A stretch of DNA of 64,000 bases from JBCDLI01 sp038745535 (lineage in GTDB: Bacteria > Pseudomonadota > Alphaproteobacteria > Rhizobiales > Rhizobiaceae), in assembly GCA_038745535.1 (NCBI GenBank), contig JBCDLI010000003.1:1-64000 (forward strand). The letters are read 5' to 3'. The notes under the pieces are model-generated. The model worked only from the letters and a program-made list of their open reading frames with translations, ran no database searches and had not been told where the DNA came from. Positions 43,225 to 52,992 of the stretch are shown piece after piece (the first letter of the stretch is position 1; each line of letters starts with the position of its first letter). The position numbers and the translations under genes are program-made.

Positions 43225-44184
43225 TCAAAATACGGAGATGATATAAGCGCCATAGGCGATGAGCATACCGGCGCCGAGCACTTTGCCGGTTGTCATCTTC
43301 GCGTAGCAGATCACCGCAAGCACCACGCCGACGGCTGCCATGATCCACATGTCGTAGTTGGATAACTGGTTGGCGATCTGCAGCGGTATCACCATGCCGG
43401 TGATCCCCATGATGGCGGCGATGTTGAAGATGTTTGAACCAATGATGTTACCAAGCGCGACATCGGCCTCTTTCCGCCAAGCTGCCATGAACGAGGTCGC
43501 CAGTTCCGGCAGGGACGTGCCGATCGCCACAATGGTAAGACCAATGACGGCTTCGGAAATGCCGAAAACCGTCGCAAGATTGGAAGCACCGGTCACAGTC
43601 AAATGCGCGGCAATCGGCAAGCCGATAATTCCGCCAAGTAAATAGGCTGCGATGCGTCCGGCTGAATGCGGGGCTTCGCCGACATCATTTTGATAGTCGG
43701 GTGGCAAATCGTCTGTATCTTCATCTTCGGCCATGATGGCACGGGCGCGCAGAATTTGTGCCACCAAAAAGACTACGAGACCGGCAAAAAGAACACCCGC
43801 TTCGATGCGCGAAAGCAGCCCATCGCTGATCATCCACATGAAAATAATCGTAAAAACGAGCATCACGGAGGCATTCCGCGATAAGCCACGTTGATTAGCA
43901 TGAATGGCCGCAATCAAAGCAGGCAAGCCCATAACCAGCAGGACATTTGCGATATTGGAGCCAATGACATTGCCGACTGCGATGTCAGCAACCCCGGCAA
44001 ATGCCGATTGCAGTGAGATGAACAGTTCAGGCGCTGATGTTCCAAACGCCACAATCGTCAAACCGATGATTAGCGCTGGAATGTCCAATTTCTCGGCGAG
44101 GCCCACCGATCCTTTGACCAGGTAGTCTCCGGCAAATACGAGCAAAATCAGCCCGCCGATGAGAAATACAATGTCGAGAATCAT
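43225..44184 (-). CDS. Calcium/sodium antiporter (CaCA family, YrbG-like)
   Basis: The 319-residue inner-membrane exchanger has about ten helices and two inverted alpha-repeats. Each repeat holds a GTS-PEL motif and a GNxIGSNI motif (FGTSAPEL with GNVIGSNIANV, and IGTSLPEL with GNIIGSNIFNI), which form the cation-binding sites. A short acidic loop (EDEDTDDLPPD) joins the halves. The ion pair is inferred from the family. Confidence 0.92.
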   Translation of the reverse strand: MILDIVFLIGGLILLVFAGDYLVKGSVGLAEKLDIPALIIGLTIVAFGTSAPELFISLQSAFAGVADIAVGNVIGSNIANVLLVMGLPALIAAIHANQRGLSRNASVMLVFTIIFMWMISDGLLSRIEAGVLFAGLVVFLVAQILRARAIMAEDEDTDDLPPDYQNDVGEAPHSAGRIAAYLLGGIIGLPIAAHLTVTGASNLATVFGISEAVIGLTIVAIGTSLPELATSFMAAWRKEADVALGNIIGSNIFNIAAIMGITGMVIPLQIANQLSNYDMWIMAAVGVVLAVICYAKMTTGKVLGAGMLIAYGAYIISVF

Positions 44185-44274
44185 GAGGGGGCCATTTGGT
44201 GCGTGTGTGCGCTGGATATAAGCGAGCGCATACCCGATGCAAAGAAACGTCGATTGGATTGTTGTGATCGACCG

Positions 44275-44874
44275 CTAGGCCGGTCTGAATTGAGTGATTT
44301 CAGGAAATACCGTTTCAAGGCGAGCGACCAAACGTTTGAGCTTTGGTCTGCCGCGCGACCAATTCAAATCCGGAAAACGCAGATCGGCATACCCAAGCGC
44401 TGCATAAAGCGCGAGGTGTCCTCCATGGGGCGACTTTGAAACCCGGCCACTATTCTCATTTAACCAATCGAGCATGCGCGTAACTTTGCGTGCTTGATAG
44501 TCGAGCCACTCACCGTGAACCTTCTCAGCAGGACGCATCCGCCGCTCGTAGACTTGAGTGAGAAGTGCGTCGCAAAGTCCGTCAGCGGCAGCTTCTAACC
44601 TTTCAGCCTCACGCCGCTTTTCAGCGTTTCGCGGAAACAGTTTTTTCCCGCTCAGGCGATCAAGCTCTTGCATAATCGCACGGCTATCAAACACGGCGAA
44701 GCTATCATCGCAGATAAGCGTCGGGATTTTTCCAAGCGGGTTTTCGGACGTCAGAGCGTCAGGCTCATCAGAAGTGGAAACGGTCTGCAGCTCAAGCTTA
44801 AGACTGTGCAAAGCTGCTGCCATGCGAATTTTAGCCGAGTATGGCGATGCAGGCGCGTACAGTAATTTTGGCAT
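44275..44874 (-). CDS. Glutathione S-transferase family protein
   Basis: The 199-residue protein has an N-terminal thioredoxin-like domain (PKLLYAPASPYSAKIRMAA, then NPLGKIPTLICDD and the SRAI motif that binds the glutathione gamma-glutamyl group) and a C-terminal helical domain. The ATG at 44874 has AAGGACC upstream; the longer frame overlaps the RNase gene. It may be co-transcribed with the RNase T2 gene 11 bases upstream. Substrate unknown. Confidence 0.9.
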   Translation of the reverse strand: MPKLLYAPASPYSAKIRMAAALHSLKLELQTVSTSDEPDALTSENPLGKIPTLICDDSFAVFDSRAIMQELDRLSGKKLFPRNAEKRREAERLEAAADGLCDALLTQVYERRMRPAEKVHGEWLDYQARKVTRMLDWLNENSGRVSKSPHGGHLALYAALGYADLRFPDLNWSRGRPKLKRLVARLETVFPEITQFRPA

Positions 44875-44885
44875 CTTGGTCCTTG

Positions 44886-45587
44886 TTAATTCGGGGGGAC
44901 AACGACCGTCTCGCGTCTGCAAGACCGCCTATCGACCTGTGGACACGAAACGAATTCATCCAGTGTTTTGGACATGCATATCCGCACATCACGCAAAAAT
45001 CTTCGGTCGCAGGTGACCGCGATTTCGTCAGCAGCTAATTCTGGATCAGCGTCGCGAAACGCCGTCTCAACATCATCTGGATCAATCGACGTGGTATTTG
45101 AGCGGTCAAGAAACGCGTCCGGGATAGTGATCTCTTCGAACGCCACGCGAGTCGCGTCGAAATAGACGTCCAACGGCAATCCCGTACAGGTACCGTGCTT
45201 CTTCCACTGATGATTGATCAAGCCACGCGATGGCATGATGTCGAACATCTCAGCTTGAATTTCGCGCGGTACACTTGATCCCTCGTTGCTACCGCAAAAC
45301 TCTGGATAGCCATCGTCGAATTGAGGCCAGAGACCGTGAACGACAAAACCAAACGGGTCCGCGCGGTCACACTGTTGTTGATTGGCGCGATCGCCCTCGG
45401 AGCGGCAATATCCGGGAGACCAGGACAGAGCTAAAACGTAAAAGTCGAAGTCTTGCTGACCGAGATAAGGGGACACAACACTAGTTTGAGGACCCGGCTC
45501 ATTTACGGTTGCCTCGCTCTCGTCGCTACATGAAGCGAGCAATAAAACCGAGAACAAGCAAGCGAGGACCCGCACTGTAAAACTCAA
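44886..45587 (-). CDS. Ribonuclease T2-family lipoprotein
   Basis: It is a secreted endoribonuclease of the T2 fold. Both catalytic segments are intact: CAS I with H84 in FVVHGLWPQF and CAS II with H126 and H131 in HQWKKHGTC. The N-terminus is a short signal with lipobox LASC, so Cys20 should be lipidated and the enzyme held in the envelope. Many further Cys suit the usual disulfides. The start is TTG overlapping the upstream stop as TTGA; a GTG four codons later is possible. It appears coupled to the upstream secreted protein. Confidence 0.9.
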   Translation of the reverse strand: MSFTVRVLACLFSVLLLASCSDESEATVNEPGPQTSVVSPYLGQQDFDFYVLALSWSPGYCRSEGDRANQQQCDRADPFGFVVHGLWPQFDDGYPEFCGSNEGSSVPREIQAEMFDIMPSRGLINHQWKKHGTCTGLPLDVYFDATRVAFEEITIPDAFLDRSNTTSIDPDDVETAFRDADPELAADEIAVTCDRRFLRDVRICMSKTLDEFVSCPQVDRRSCRRETVVVPPN

Positions 45588-46096
45588 TGCAGTACCCGGC
45601 AGCCGCCGCCATAGACGCGATAGGGGTCCAAGCCTTCAATGCAGAATTCCACATTGTTCACGAAGCGACCGTCCCGGTGGATTTTCTCACGAATGAACTT
45701 CATCGAGCCGAGATATGATTGGCCTTGACCAAACAGCCCAACGCCGCCCTCGATGAGATACCAAATCGGCCGTTGAGTATGATCGCTGAATACTGCTGTC
45801 GCGTGGCAATAACGCCGAGCAATTGGACGCCCAAGGTGCACATCCTGATCTTCGTAACGATGCTCGTGAATTCCGCTAAGTTCTAAAATCCGGAAGTGTG
45901 GTCGGTTGTGCACTTTAAAAGCCTGCGTGCGGAACCGTTCTTGGATCGTGGCAATCATCGTCGGCGTGGAGCATTCTGGAGAAGGCGCGTCGCGGAAATA
46001 CGCTTCGTGCGCGTTCGCAATACTCCCACCCGCAGCAAAGAGAACTGCGGTAAAGATCAAACGACTTAACTGCTTCAGCATGATGCGCTTCCCCAT
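45584..46096 (-). CDS. Uncharacterised secreted protein with four Cys
   Basis: I do not recognise this gene. It has a signal peptide (hydrophobic stretch LIFTAVLFAAGGSIANA, then HEAYFRD) and a mature domain of about 140 residues with four Cys, enough for two disulfides. The pattern ends in GLDPYRVYGGGCRVLH. Two starts are possible, ATG 46096 and ATG 46081 (MLKQLSRL), the second with GGGGAAG seven bases upstream. Its stop overlaps the start of the RNase T2 gene, which suggests joint expression and a shared periplasmic location. Confidence 0.7.
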   Translation of the reverse strand: MGKRIMLKQLSRLIFTAVLFAAGGSIANAHEAYFRDAPSPECSTPTMIATIQERFRTQAFKVHNRPHFRILELSGIHEHRYEDQDVHLGRPIARRYCHATAVFSDHTQRPIWYLIEGGVGLFGQGQSYLGSMKFIREKIHRDGRFVNNVEFCIEGLDPYRVYGGGCRVLH

Positions 46097-46149
46097 TCGT
46101 TAAGGGTTTTTAGCATTTCAAAATTTCACTGACCAAGCCCGAATGCTCG

Positions 46150-47007
46150 TTATCGCAGACTTTCGATACGGAAATTCGCATCTGTGGCACTTCTGCCGAG
46201 AACGCCCGTTAGCCATGGCATGATTTGTTCGAGTTCGTCACTCAGAACGTATGGAGCCTTTAAAATGACCATACCGCAGCCGTAGAACATGGCTTTTCCG
46301 TCGGCGTTCGACTTCGGACCGACCTCAATCTCGACGATGAGCAGGTCATCTGTCAGCGTTCGTAGCCCATTTTTGAATGAAGTGACGGCTGCTTGGTTTT
46401 TGAGTGGATACCAGATGGCATAGGTGCCCGATTGAAAACGCTTCAACGCCTCCCGCAAGCCTTTTAGTATATCGTCAAACTCGGTTCGGAGCTCAAATGG
46501 CGGGTCAATCAAAATTAACCCGCGGCGCTCCTTCGGGGGTAGCTGGCTTTTCAAACCGGTATAGCCATCAAGATGAAGCGTGGTGATGCCGTGAGCGCCG
46601 ACGAACCCATCGCGAAGCTTTACGAATTCGAGTTGGTTTTTCTCAATGGCGACGATTTTGTCTTGTGATCGACGCAGCTCGTGTACCACGCGCGGCGAGC
46701 CGGGATAGGCCAGGTCGCCAAAACGCGTCCGGGCCAGTTCGAGTGCGTGGACATACGGATGCAGGAGGCTGGCAACCGCGTCAGGGGCGCTGTCGAGCCC
46801 AGCCCAGAAGGCGTGAATTCCGCCATCGGCCTCGTGCGTCCTGTGCGCTTCATCTGCGGTTAGATCGTAAAGACCACGGCCAGCGTGGGTGTCGATATAG
46901 CGAAATCCGGCACTCTTGCGCTGTAGATACGTGACCAAGCGCGCAAGAATAATGTGCTTGAACACATCGGCAAAGTTTCCTGCGTGGAAACCGTGGCGGT
47001 AGTTCAA
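46150..47007 (-). CDS. rlmJ: 23S rRNA (adenine-N6) methyltransferase RlmJ
   Basis: RlmJ methylates A2030 of 23S rRNA in E. coli. The conserved N-terminus NYRHGFHAGNFADVFKH and the catalytic LILIDPPFE motif (DPPF) are present. The start is TTG at 47007, giving exactly the family's N-terminal sequence and overlapping the purN stop as TTGA. It is the last gene of the operon purM-purN-rlmJ. Confidence 0.94.
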   Translation of the reverse strand: MNYRHGFHAGNFADVFKHIILARLVTYLQRKSAGFRYIDTHAGRGLYDLTADEAHRTHEADGGIHAFWAGLDSAPDAVASLLHPYVHALELARTRFGDLAYPGSPRVVHELRRSQDKIVAIEKNQLEFVKLRDGFVGAHGITTLHLDGYTGLKSQLPPKERRGLILIDPPFELRTEFDDILKGLREALKRFQSGTYAIWYPLKNQAAVTSFKNGLRTLTDDLLIVEIEVGPKSNADGKAMFYGCGMVILKAPYVLSDELEQIMPWLTGVLGRSATDANFRIESLR

Positions 47008-47591
47008 TTCAAACTCTCGATGAGCATGCGCAGCGCCTTTGGGTAAAGCTCATGCTCCTTCACCAAAACCTTCGCCGCCAAGCTTTCAGCCGTTTCATGC
47101 TCGGAAATTGTGACTTCAGCCTGCGCGATCACAGGCCCTTCATCCATGCCCGCAGTCACATGATGGACACTACAACCGTGTTTGCTCTCGCCTGCGTCTA
47201 TCGCGCGTTGGTGTGAGTCCAGCCCTTTGAACTTTGGAAGGAGAGAGGGGTGGATGTTGATGATCCGTCCACTCCATTGATCGATGAAATTTTCCGTCAG
47301 AAGGCGCATATATCCGGCAAGACAAAGCACCTCGACGTTGTGATCAGCCAATGCTTGTAAAACAGCAGTCTCATGGTCGGCTTTGGCCATGCCTTTTATG
47401 CGCGGGATCGCAGCTGTGGAGATACCAAAATTTGCCGCAGTTCGAAGCCCGCGCGCATCAACCTTGTCGGCCCCTACAAATACGATCTCTGCAGGGTAAT
47501 TCTCATCTCGCGTCGCTTCCAGCAGTGCTTCCATATTGGAGCCACGTCCTGAGATGAGTACGCCGACACCGACCTTCCGAACCAGATTCAA
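47004..47591 (-). CDS. purN: Phosphoribosylglycinamide formyltransferase
   Basis: It formylates GAR in purine synthesis using 10-formyltetrahydrofolate. VLISGRGSNMEALLEA, the catalytic Asn/His/Asp region (IINIHPSLLPKFKG and HHVTAGMDEGPVIAQ) are complete. The start is TTG overlapping the purM stop as TTGA. The pair purM-purN is conserved in most bacteria. Confidence 0.96.
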   Translation of the reverse strand: MNLVRKVGVGVLISGRGSNMEALLEATRDENYPAEIVFVGADKVDARGLRTAANFGISTAAIPRIKGMAKADHETAVLQALADHNVEVLCLAGYMRLLTENFIDQWSGRIINIHPSLLPKFKGLDSHQRAIDAGESKHGCSVHHVTAGMDEGPVIAQAEVTISEHETAESLAAKVLVKEHELYPKALRMLIESLN

Positions 47592-48658
47592 AACTTCAGG
47601 TTTCCGTTGTAAACAACTGATTGGTCGAAATTTTCAATCAATTCGCCGATTTGGAATACCGTAATATTGTCGACAGATAAGGCGTCGATCACGTCACTGA
47701 CTTCGTCTTTTGCCACAACAACAACCATACCGATGCCGCAGTTAAACGTGCGCAACATCTCGACCTCAGCAACACCGCCGGTCTTCGCAATCCACTGGAA
47801 TACGCGAGGAAAATCAAAGCTTTCAAGATTGATCGTCGCCGCCAGATGGGCCGGCAAAACGCGCGGAATATTCTCTGTGAAGCCGCCCCCCGTGATATGC
47901 GCTAGTGCCTTGATGCCGTTTGTACTTTTCAACGCTTCAATAATCGGCTTCACATAGATTTTTGTTGGCGTCAGCAGCGCTTCAGCCAGTGACTTCTCGG
48001 TCGAGAAGGGTGCTGGTTTATCCAAGCCTAGACCGGTAATTTCGATGATCTTTCGGATTAGCGAAAAGCCGTTCGAGTGGGCTCCGCTCGAACCCAATCC
48101 AAGGAGTACGTCGCCAACTTCTACGTCTGCGCGCGGCAGCAAGTGTCCGCGTTCGGCAGCGCCAACAGAAAACCCGGCAAGGTCGTAGTCGTCACCTTGA
48201 TACATACCTGGCATTTCGGCAGTCTCTCCGCCGATTAGCGCACAATTGGCTTGTTGACACCCTGCCGCAATGCCCGCGACGACCGACTTCGCCGCGTCCA
48301 CATCCAGCTTTCCCGTGGCCAGGTAGTCCAAGAAGAAAAGCGGTTCTGCGCCTTGGACAATGAGATCGTTGACGCACATCGCGACCAGATCAATGCCGAC
48401 AGTATCGTGAATTCCACTCTCGATCGCCAATTTGAGTTTTGTCCCCACGCCGTCATTTGCAGCGACCAGCACCGGATCTTTGAACCCAGCAGCCTTGAGG
48501 TCAAATAGACCGCCAAAACCGCCGATTTCCGTATCACTTCCAGGCCGAGTCGTGGACTTCACCAATGGCTTAATCGCGTCGACAAACGCGTTACCGCTGT
48601 CGATATCGACGCCAGCATCACTGTAGGTGAGACCATTTTTTCCGGGAGTATCTGTCAT
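47588..48658 (-). CDS. purM: Phosphoribosylformylglycinamidine cyclo-ligase
   Basis: It closes the imidazole ring to form AIR. The N-terminal LTYSDAGVDIDSGNA, the ATP-binding DGVGTKLKLA and GGETAEMPGMYQ segments are typical; length 356. It heads the purM-purN-rlmJ operon and is divergent from the permease gene over 194 bases, in which I see no strong promoter match or small gene. Confidence 0.97.
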   Translation of the reverse strand: MTDTPGKNGLTYSDAGVDIDSGNAFVDAIKPLVKSTTRPGSDTEIGGFGGLFDLKAAGFKDPVLVAANDGVGTKLKLAIESGIHDTVGIDLVAMCVNDLIVQGAEPLFFLDYLATGKLDVDAAKSVVAGIAAGCQQANCALIGGETAEMPGMYQGDDYDLAGFSVGAAERGHLLPRADVEVGDVLLGLGSSGAHSNGFSLIRKIIEITGLGLDKPAPFSTEKSLAEALLTPTKIYVKPIIEALKSTNGIKALAHITGGGFTENIPRVLPAHLAATINLESFDFPRVFQWIAKTGGVAEVEMLRTFNCGIGMVVVVAKDEVSDVIDALSVDNITVFQIGELIENFDQSVVYNGNLKF

Positions 48659-48852
48659 TTTACAGGTATTTCAGTGATTGCACAGCATTCCATTTGCGCG
48701 CCCTATGCACACTATCTGCTGCCAATCCAACCGAAACGAAATGCAGTGCGCCTTAAAACGGTGGAAATAACCCCATTTCATACTATTGAAGCTTGGAGCC
48801 AATGCCGCACCGCACATCAGCTTTGCCGTGTGGCCAATAAACGGGATAAGCC

Positions 48853-50013
48853 ATGGCCACCCACATTTCTCGCGACATGCTGCGTCGCCAGTTCATTTTT
48901 TGGACTGTGACGCTGTTTTTGCTGTGTCTATTTCTCTTCACCTTCCGGTCCGTCCTGCTTCCGTTCTTGGCGGGTATAGCGATTGCCTACTTCCTTGATC
49001 CCGTTGCCGATTGGCTGGAGACCAAAGGGCTGTCCCGTCTCATGGCGACGGTTTCAATCCTCGTCGTTTTTCTGCTGCTGTTTATCTTTGCGCTCATCTT
49101 GATCGTTCCAGAACTGGCGCGTCAGGCGTTTGAATTTGCCGACAGTCTTCCGCGTTATGTCTCGCAGCTACGTGATCTGATGGCTTCACTCAGTGTTGAA
49201 AGGCTTCAGTTGCCAGAGTTTCTTGGGCTGAACAGCGAGACCCTGCGCGGTTCAGTCGACGACCTCCTGCGACAGTCAACCGGTGTCATTCGATCAATTT
49301 TGCAGGGTATTTGGTCCGGCGGGTCCGCTGTGCTGGACATTATCGGCCTTCTGGTGATCGCGCCCGTTGTCGCATTTTATATGCTGCTTGATTGGGATCG
49401 GATGATCGAGAAAATCGACGACTGCATTCCACGACGCAATGTGGATGCCGTTCGTCAGCTGGGCCGCGATGTTAACGCAGCGATTGCAGGCTTCGTGCGC
49501 GGGCAGGGCACGGTATGCGTTATCCTTGGCCTATTTTACGCAATTGCATTGACCGTAGCCGGGCTGAATTTCGGGCTGCTCATTGGACTGTTTGCAGGTT
49601 TGATCAGTTTCATACCGTACGTGGGTTCTCTCATCGGTCTGGTTTTATCAATCGGCGTCGCGCTCGTGCAGTTCTGGCCAGACGCCGAAACAGTCGCATC
49701 CACGGGTTATCTACCGGCCTTTATCGATATCGGGATCGTCGCGGGCGTTTTCTTCGCTGGCCAGTTTTTGGAAGGCAATTTCCTGCAGCCGAAGCTGGTC
49801 GGAGAAAGTGTGAATCTCCACCCAGTTTGGCTGATGTTTGCGCTCTTCGCATTTGGCTCGCTATTCGGCTTCACCGGAATGCTCATTGCCGTCCCTGCAG
49901 CAGCCGCAATCGGCGTTTTGGTCCGTTTCGCAATCGCGCAATACCAAGACAGCGATCTCTATGAAGATGGTCTGCGAGCGCTCGATGAAGACAATCGGGA
50001 TGCCGCAGAATGA
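48853..50013 (+). CDS. AI-2E/PerM-family transporter
   Basis: The 386-residue protein has about eight membrane helices with the family's conserved C-terminal region (LIGLFAGLISFIPYVGSLIG and AGQFLEGNFLQPKLVG, then HPVWLMFALFAFG). Members export various small molecules or ions; the autoinducer-2 name does not show the substrate. It overlaps hdaA as ATGA, a link seen in other rhizobia. Confidence 0.9.
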   Translation: MATHISRDMLRRQFIFWTVTLFLLCLFLFTFRSVLLPFLAGIAIAYFLDPVADWLETKGLSRLMATVSILVVFLLLFIFALILIVPELARQAFEFADSLPRYVSQLRDLMASLSVERLQLPEFLGLNSETLRGSVDDLLRQSTGVIRSILQGIWSGGSAVLDIIGLLVIAPVVAFYMLLDWDRMIEKIDDCIPRRNVDAVRQLGRDVNAAIAGFVRGQGTVCVILGLFYAIALTVAGLNFGLLIGLFAGLISFIPYVGSLIGLVLSIGVALVQFWPDAETVASTGYLPAFIDIGIVAGVFFAGQFLEGNFLQPKLVGESVNLHPVWLMFALFAFGSLFGFTGMLIAVPAAAAIGVLVRFAIAQYQDSDLYEDGLRALDEDNRDAAE

Positions 50014-50669
50014 ACCAACAGGTTCCGCTAGCCCTTCCGGTTCTTGAAGACTTCAATCGCGAAGCGCTCGTCGAAACATCTGCCAACAGGGATGCAGTTG
50101 CACTGATTGACGATTGGCCAAAATGGTCGTCACCGTTTGCGCTGATCATTGGGCCCGAGGGCTCCGGTAAAACGCATATCGCAGCCGCTTGGACTGAACG
50201 GTCGAAGGCAATTCAGCTAGACATTGCAGAGCTCGATAGCGGCTTCTACGATGCTAAAGCGTTTCTACTTGAGGACCTGACACCCGGTCAGATTGACGAA
50301 ACCAAACTGTTCCACGCGCTCAATCTGGTCCGCCAGAACCAGAAAACGCTGCTGATGACATCTCGTTTTCATCCCTCATTGTGGCGGATTAATACGCCCG
50401 ATCTGATTTCTCGTATCCGCTCCGCCATTTCCGTGGAATTGTCACCGCCCGATGACGAGCTTTTAAAAGCTGTGATGATGAAGCTCTTCGCCGATCGGCA
50501 GGTAACAGTCGCGACCGGTGTTATTGATTATCTGCTCATACGCATCGAGCGATCTCTGACAGCTGCTGTTGATATCGCGAGAGCGCTCGATGAGGCCGCA
50601 CTTTCGCGAAAAACGCCCGTGACAAAGCCGTTGGCGCGCGAAGTTCTGCAGTATTTTAAGCGTCAGTAG
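50010..50669 (+). CDS. hdaA: DnaA-related regulator HdaA
   Basis: This AAA+ protein resembles the DnaA ATPase domain but lacks the DNA-binding domain IV. In E. coli Hda and Caulobacter HdaA such proteins, with the sliding clamp, turn DnaA-ATP into DnaA-ADP after initiation. The N-terminal QQVPLALP resembles a clamp-binding motif. Walker A is GPEGSGKTH (about 47-55); the Walker B position reads LLEDL. The 219-residue length fits. It precedes ppk1 by 31 bases. Confidence 0.9.
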   Translation: MNQQVPLALPVLEDFNREALVETSANRDAVALIDDWPKWSSPFALIIGPEGSGKTHIAAAWTERSKAIQLDIAELDSGFYDAKAFLLEDLTPGQIDETKLFHALNLVRQNQKTLLMTSRFHPSLWRINTPDLISRIRSAISVELSPPDDELLKAVMMKLFADRQVTVATGVIDYLLIRIERSLTAAVDIARALDEAALSRKTPVTKPLAREVLQYFKRQ

Positions 50670-50700
50670 GCGTCACTTTTCACGTCAAGTTTGGAAAGTC

Positions 50701-52977
50701 GTGTTACTGTCACAAAACGTTGACATTGCTCTTCGCACGCAGACCAAAAGCACCACGGACGCCATGAGCCAACCTCTTAAGCTAGATACACCTGAACTGA
50801 ACGAAGAGCCTTCTCACACCGAGGCCTCACCCGTTGAGATGGTGGCGAACAATGACCCGGAGCGATTCATTAATCGGGAATTTTCGTGGCTGCAGTTCAA
50901 TTGGCGCGTGTTGGAAGAAGCACGAAACACGCGAAATCCGTTGCTGGAACGCCTCCGCTTTCTTTCGATCTCAGCGGGCAATCTCGATGAGTTTTTCATG
51001 GTCCGTGTCGCAGGTCTTGCCGGACAGGTGCGCGAGGGCATCACAAAACGATCCGACGATGGCCTTTTGCCGTCGGAGCAGTTGGAAATGGTGCTCGATG
51101 AAATCGCTCGCCTCCAGACCGAACAACAGGTTGTGCTCTCAGAGATCCTCGAAGAGCTTGAGCCTGAAAATGTCGATCTCGTGCGCGCGGAAAATCTGAC
51201 AGACGCGGACAAGGCTTGGCTCGCCAAGCACTTCCAGACCACGATTTTTCCGATCCTGACGCCGCTTTCCATTGATCCAGCGCATCCATTTCCGTTCATA
51301 CCAAACTTGGGATTTTCAATCGCGCTGCAACTCGTGAACCGCACAAACGGCGAAGCGATGAACGCGCTTCTGCGCCTGCCAACGGCACTTGATCGGTTCA
51401 TTGCCCTGCCATGCGAACAGGGATTTGCCCGTTTCATCACCCTTGAAGACGTTGTCGGCGTATTCATAGACCGGTTGTTCCCCGGTTATGACGTCCGGGG
51501 GCAGGGCACATTCCGCATCATTCGAGACAGCGATATCGAGGTTGAGGAAGAAGCAGAGGACTTGGTTCGCCTTTTTGAGAGCGCACTGAAACGCCGCCGG
51601 CGCGGCCAAGTGATCCGCATCGAATTCAATCATGAAATGCCGAAGTCGCTCCGAGACTTCGTGGCAAAAGAGCTGGATGTGCCACGATCCCGTGTTGCTG
51701 TTCAGCCGGGCATTCTTGCGCTGGAAACCGTTTCACAAATGGTTCGCGCACCGCGGGACGATTTAAAATTCACCCCATTTACCGCGCGTTTCCCCGAGCG
51801 CATTCGTGAACACAATGGCGATTGCTTTGCTGCAATCCGCGAGAAGGACATTGTCGTTCATCATCCCTATGAGTCGTTTGATGTTGTTGTGCAGTTTCTC
51901 CGACAGGCCGCTGCCGACCCGAATGTAATCGCCGTTAAACAGACGCTTTATCGGACCTCGAGTGAGTCGCCGATTATCCGAGCGCTGATCGACGCCGCCG
52001 ACGCTGGAAAGTCAGTGACGGCGCTTGTGGAACTCAAAGCCCGCTTTGATGAAGAGGCCAATATCCGCTGGGCACGCGATCTTGAACGGGCGGGCGTCCA
52101 AGTGGTCTTCGGTTTTGTGGAGATGAAGACCCACGCAAAACTCTCCATGGTGGTTCGCAAAGAAGCCCATGGCATTCAGAACTACGTTCACTTCGGCACC
52201 GGCAACTACCATCCGATCACGGCCAAGATTTACACCGATCTATCTTACTTCACCTGCGACGCCGCCCTTGCTGACGACGTTGCACGCGTGTTCAATCTCG
52301 TAACGGGCTATGCACAACCGGAGGACGATTTGCGGCTGGCGGTGTCGCCTCGTTTCATGCGCGACAGGATTATCCGTCATATTCGTGAAGAGATTGAGCA
52401 CGTGCGCGCCGGGCGTCCGGGCGAAATCTGGATGAAGATGAATTCTCTTGTGGACCCCGCAATCATCGACGCGCTCTACGAAGCCAGCGCTGCGGGCGTC
52501 CAAGTCGATTTGATCGTTCGTGGGATATGCTGCTTACGACCTCAGGTGCCGGGGCTTTCCGACAACATCTGGGTTAAATCTATCGTCGGACGGTTCCTGG
52601 AGCACAGCCGTATTTACTGTTTCGGGAATGGTGCCCACCTGCCCAATGACAAGTCAATCATCTATATGGGTTCGGCTGACTTGATGCCGCGTAATCTTGA
52701 TCGTCGGGTGGAAACGCTCACCCCGCTCGAGAATGCGACCGTTCACGAACAAGTCCTTTCGCAAATCATGCTCGCGAACCTTCTCGATAATTTACAAAGC
52801 TTCGAGGTGATGTCGGATGGCAGAGCGCGACGCGTCGTGGTTGGCGATGACGAAGAGCCCTTCAATTGTCAGCATTACTTCATGACAAACCCAAGCCTGT
52901 CTGGCCGTGGAAAATCATTGAAGTCTTCTGCACCCAGGTTGATTGCACACCGGAAGCGATTAGAGGTACAGAACTAA
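50701..52977 (+). CDS. ppk1: Polyphosphate kinase 1
   Basis: It makes polyphosphate from ATP reversibly. The N-terminal FINREFSWLQFNWRVLEEA, the autophosphorylated His in KTHAKLSMVVRKE, and the second His in GRFLEHSRIYCFGNG are all present. The ORF can start at GTG 50701 or ATG 50764 (MSQPLKLDT); the shorter form is about 737 residues, and I cannot settle the choice. ppx follows 15 bases later, so synthesis and breakdown of polyphosphate are co-expressed. Confidence 0.95.
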   Translation: MLLSQNVDIALRTQTKSTTDAMSQPLKLDTPELNEEPSHTEASPVEMVANNDPERFINREFSWLQFNWRVLEEARNTRNPLLERLRFLSISAGNLDEFFMVRVAGLAGQVREGITKRSDDGLLPSEQLEMVLDEIARLQTEQQVVLSEILEELEPENVDLVRAENLTDADKAWLAKHFQTTIFPILTPLSIDPAHPFPFIPNLGFSIALQLVNRTNGEAMNALLRLPTALDRFIALPCEQGFARFITLEDVVGVFIDRLFPGYDVRGQGTFRIIRDSDIEVEEEAEDLVRLFESALKRRRRGQVIRIEFNHEMPKSLRDFVAKELDVPRSRVAVQPGILALETVSQMVRAPRDDLKFTPFTARFPERIREHNGDCFAAIREKDIVVHHPYESFDVVVQFLRQAAADPNVIAVKQTLYRTSSESPIIRALIDAADAGKSVTALVELKARFDEEANIRWARDLERAGVQVVFGFVEMKTHAKLSMVVRKEAHGIQNYVHFGTGNYHPITAKIYTDLSYFTCDAALADDVARVFNLVTGYAQPEDDLRLAVSPRFMRDRIIRHIREEIEHVRAGRPGEIWMKMNSLVDPAIIDALYEASAAGVQVDLIVRGICCLRPQVPGLSDNIWVKSIVGRFLEHSRIYCFGNGAHLPNDKSIIYMGSADLMPRNLDRRVETLTPLENATVHEQVLSQIMLANLLDNLQSFEVMSDGRARRVVVGDDEEPFNCQHYFMTNPSLSGRGKSLKSSAPRLIAHRKRLEVQN

Positions 52978-52992
52978 CGATCAGCACATGCG

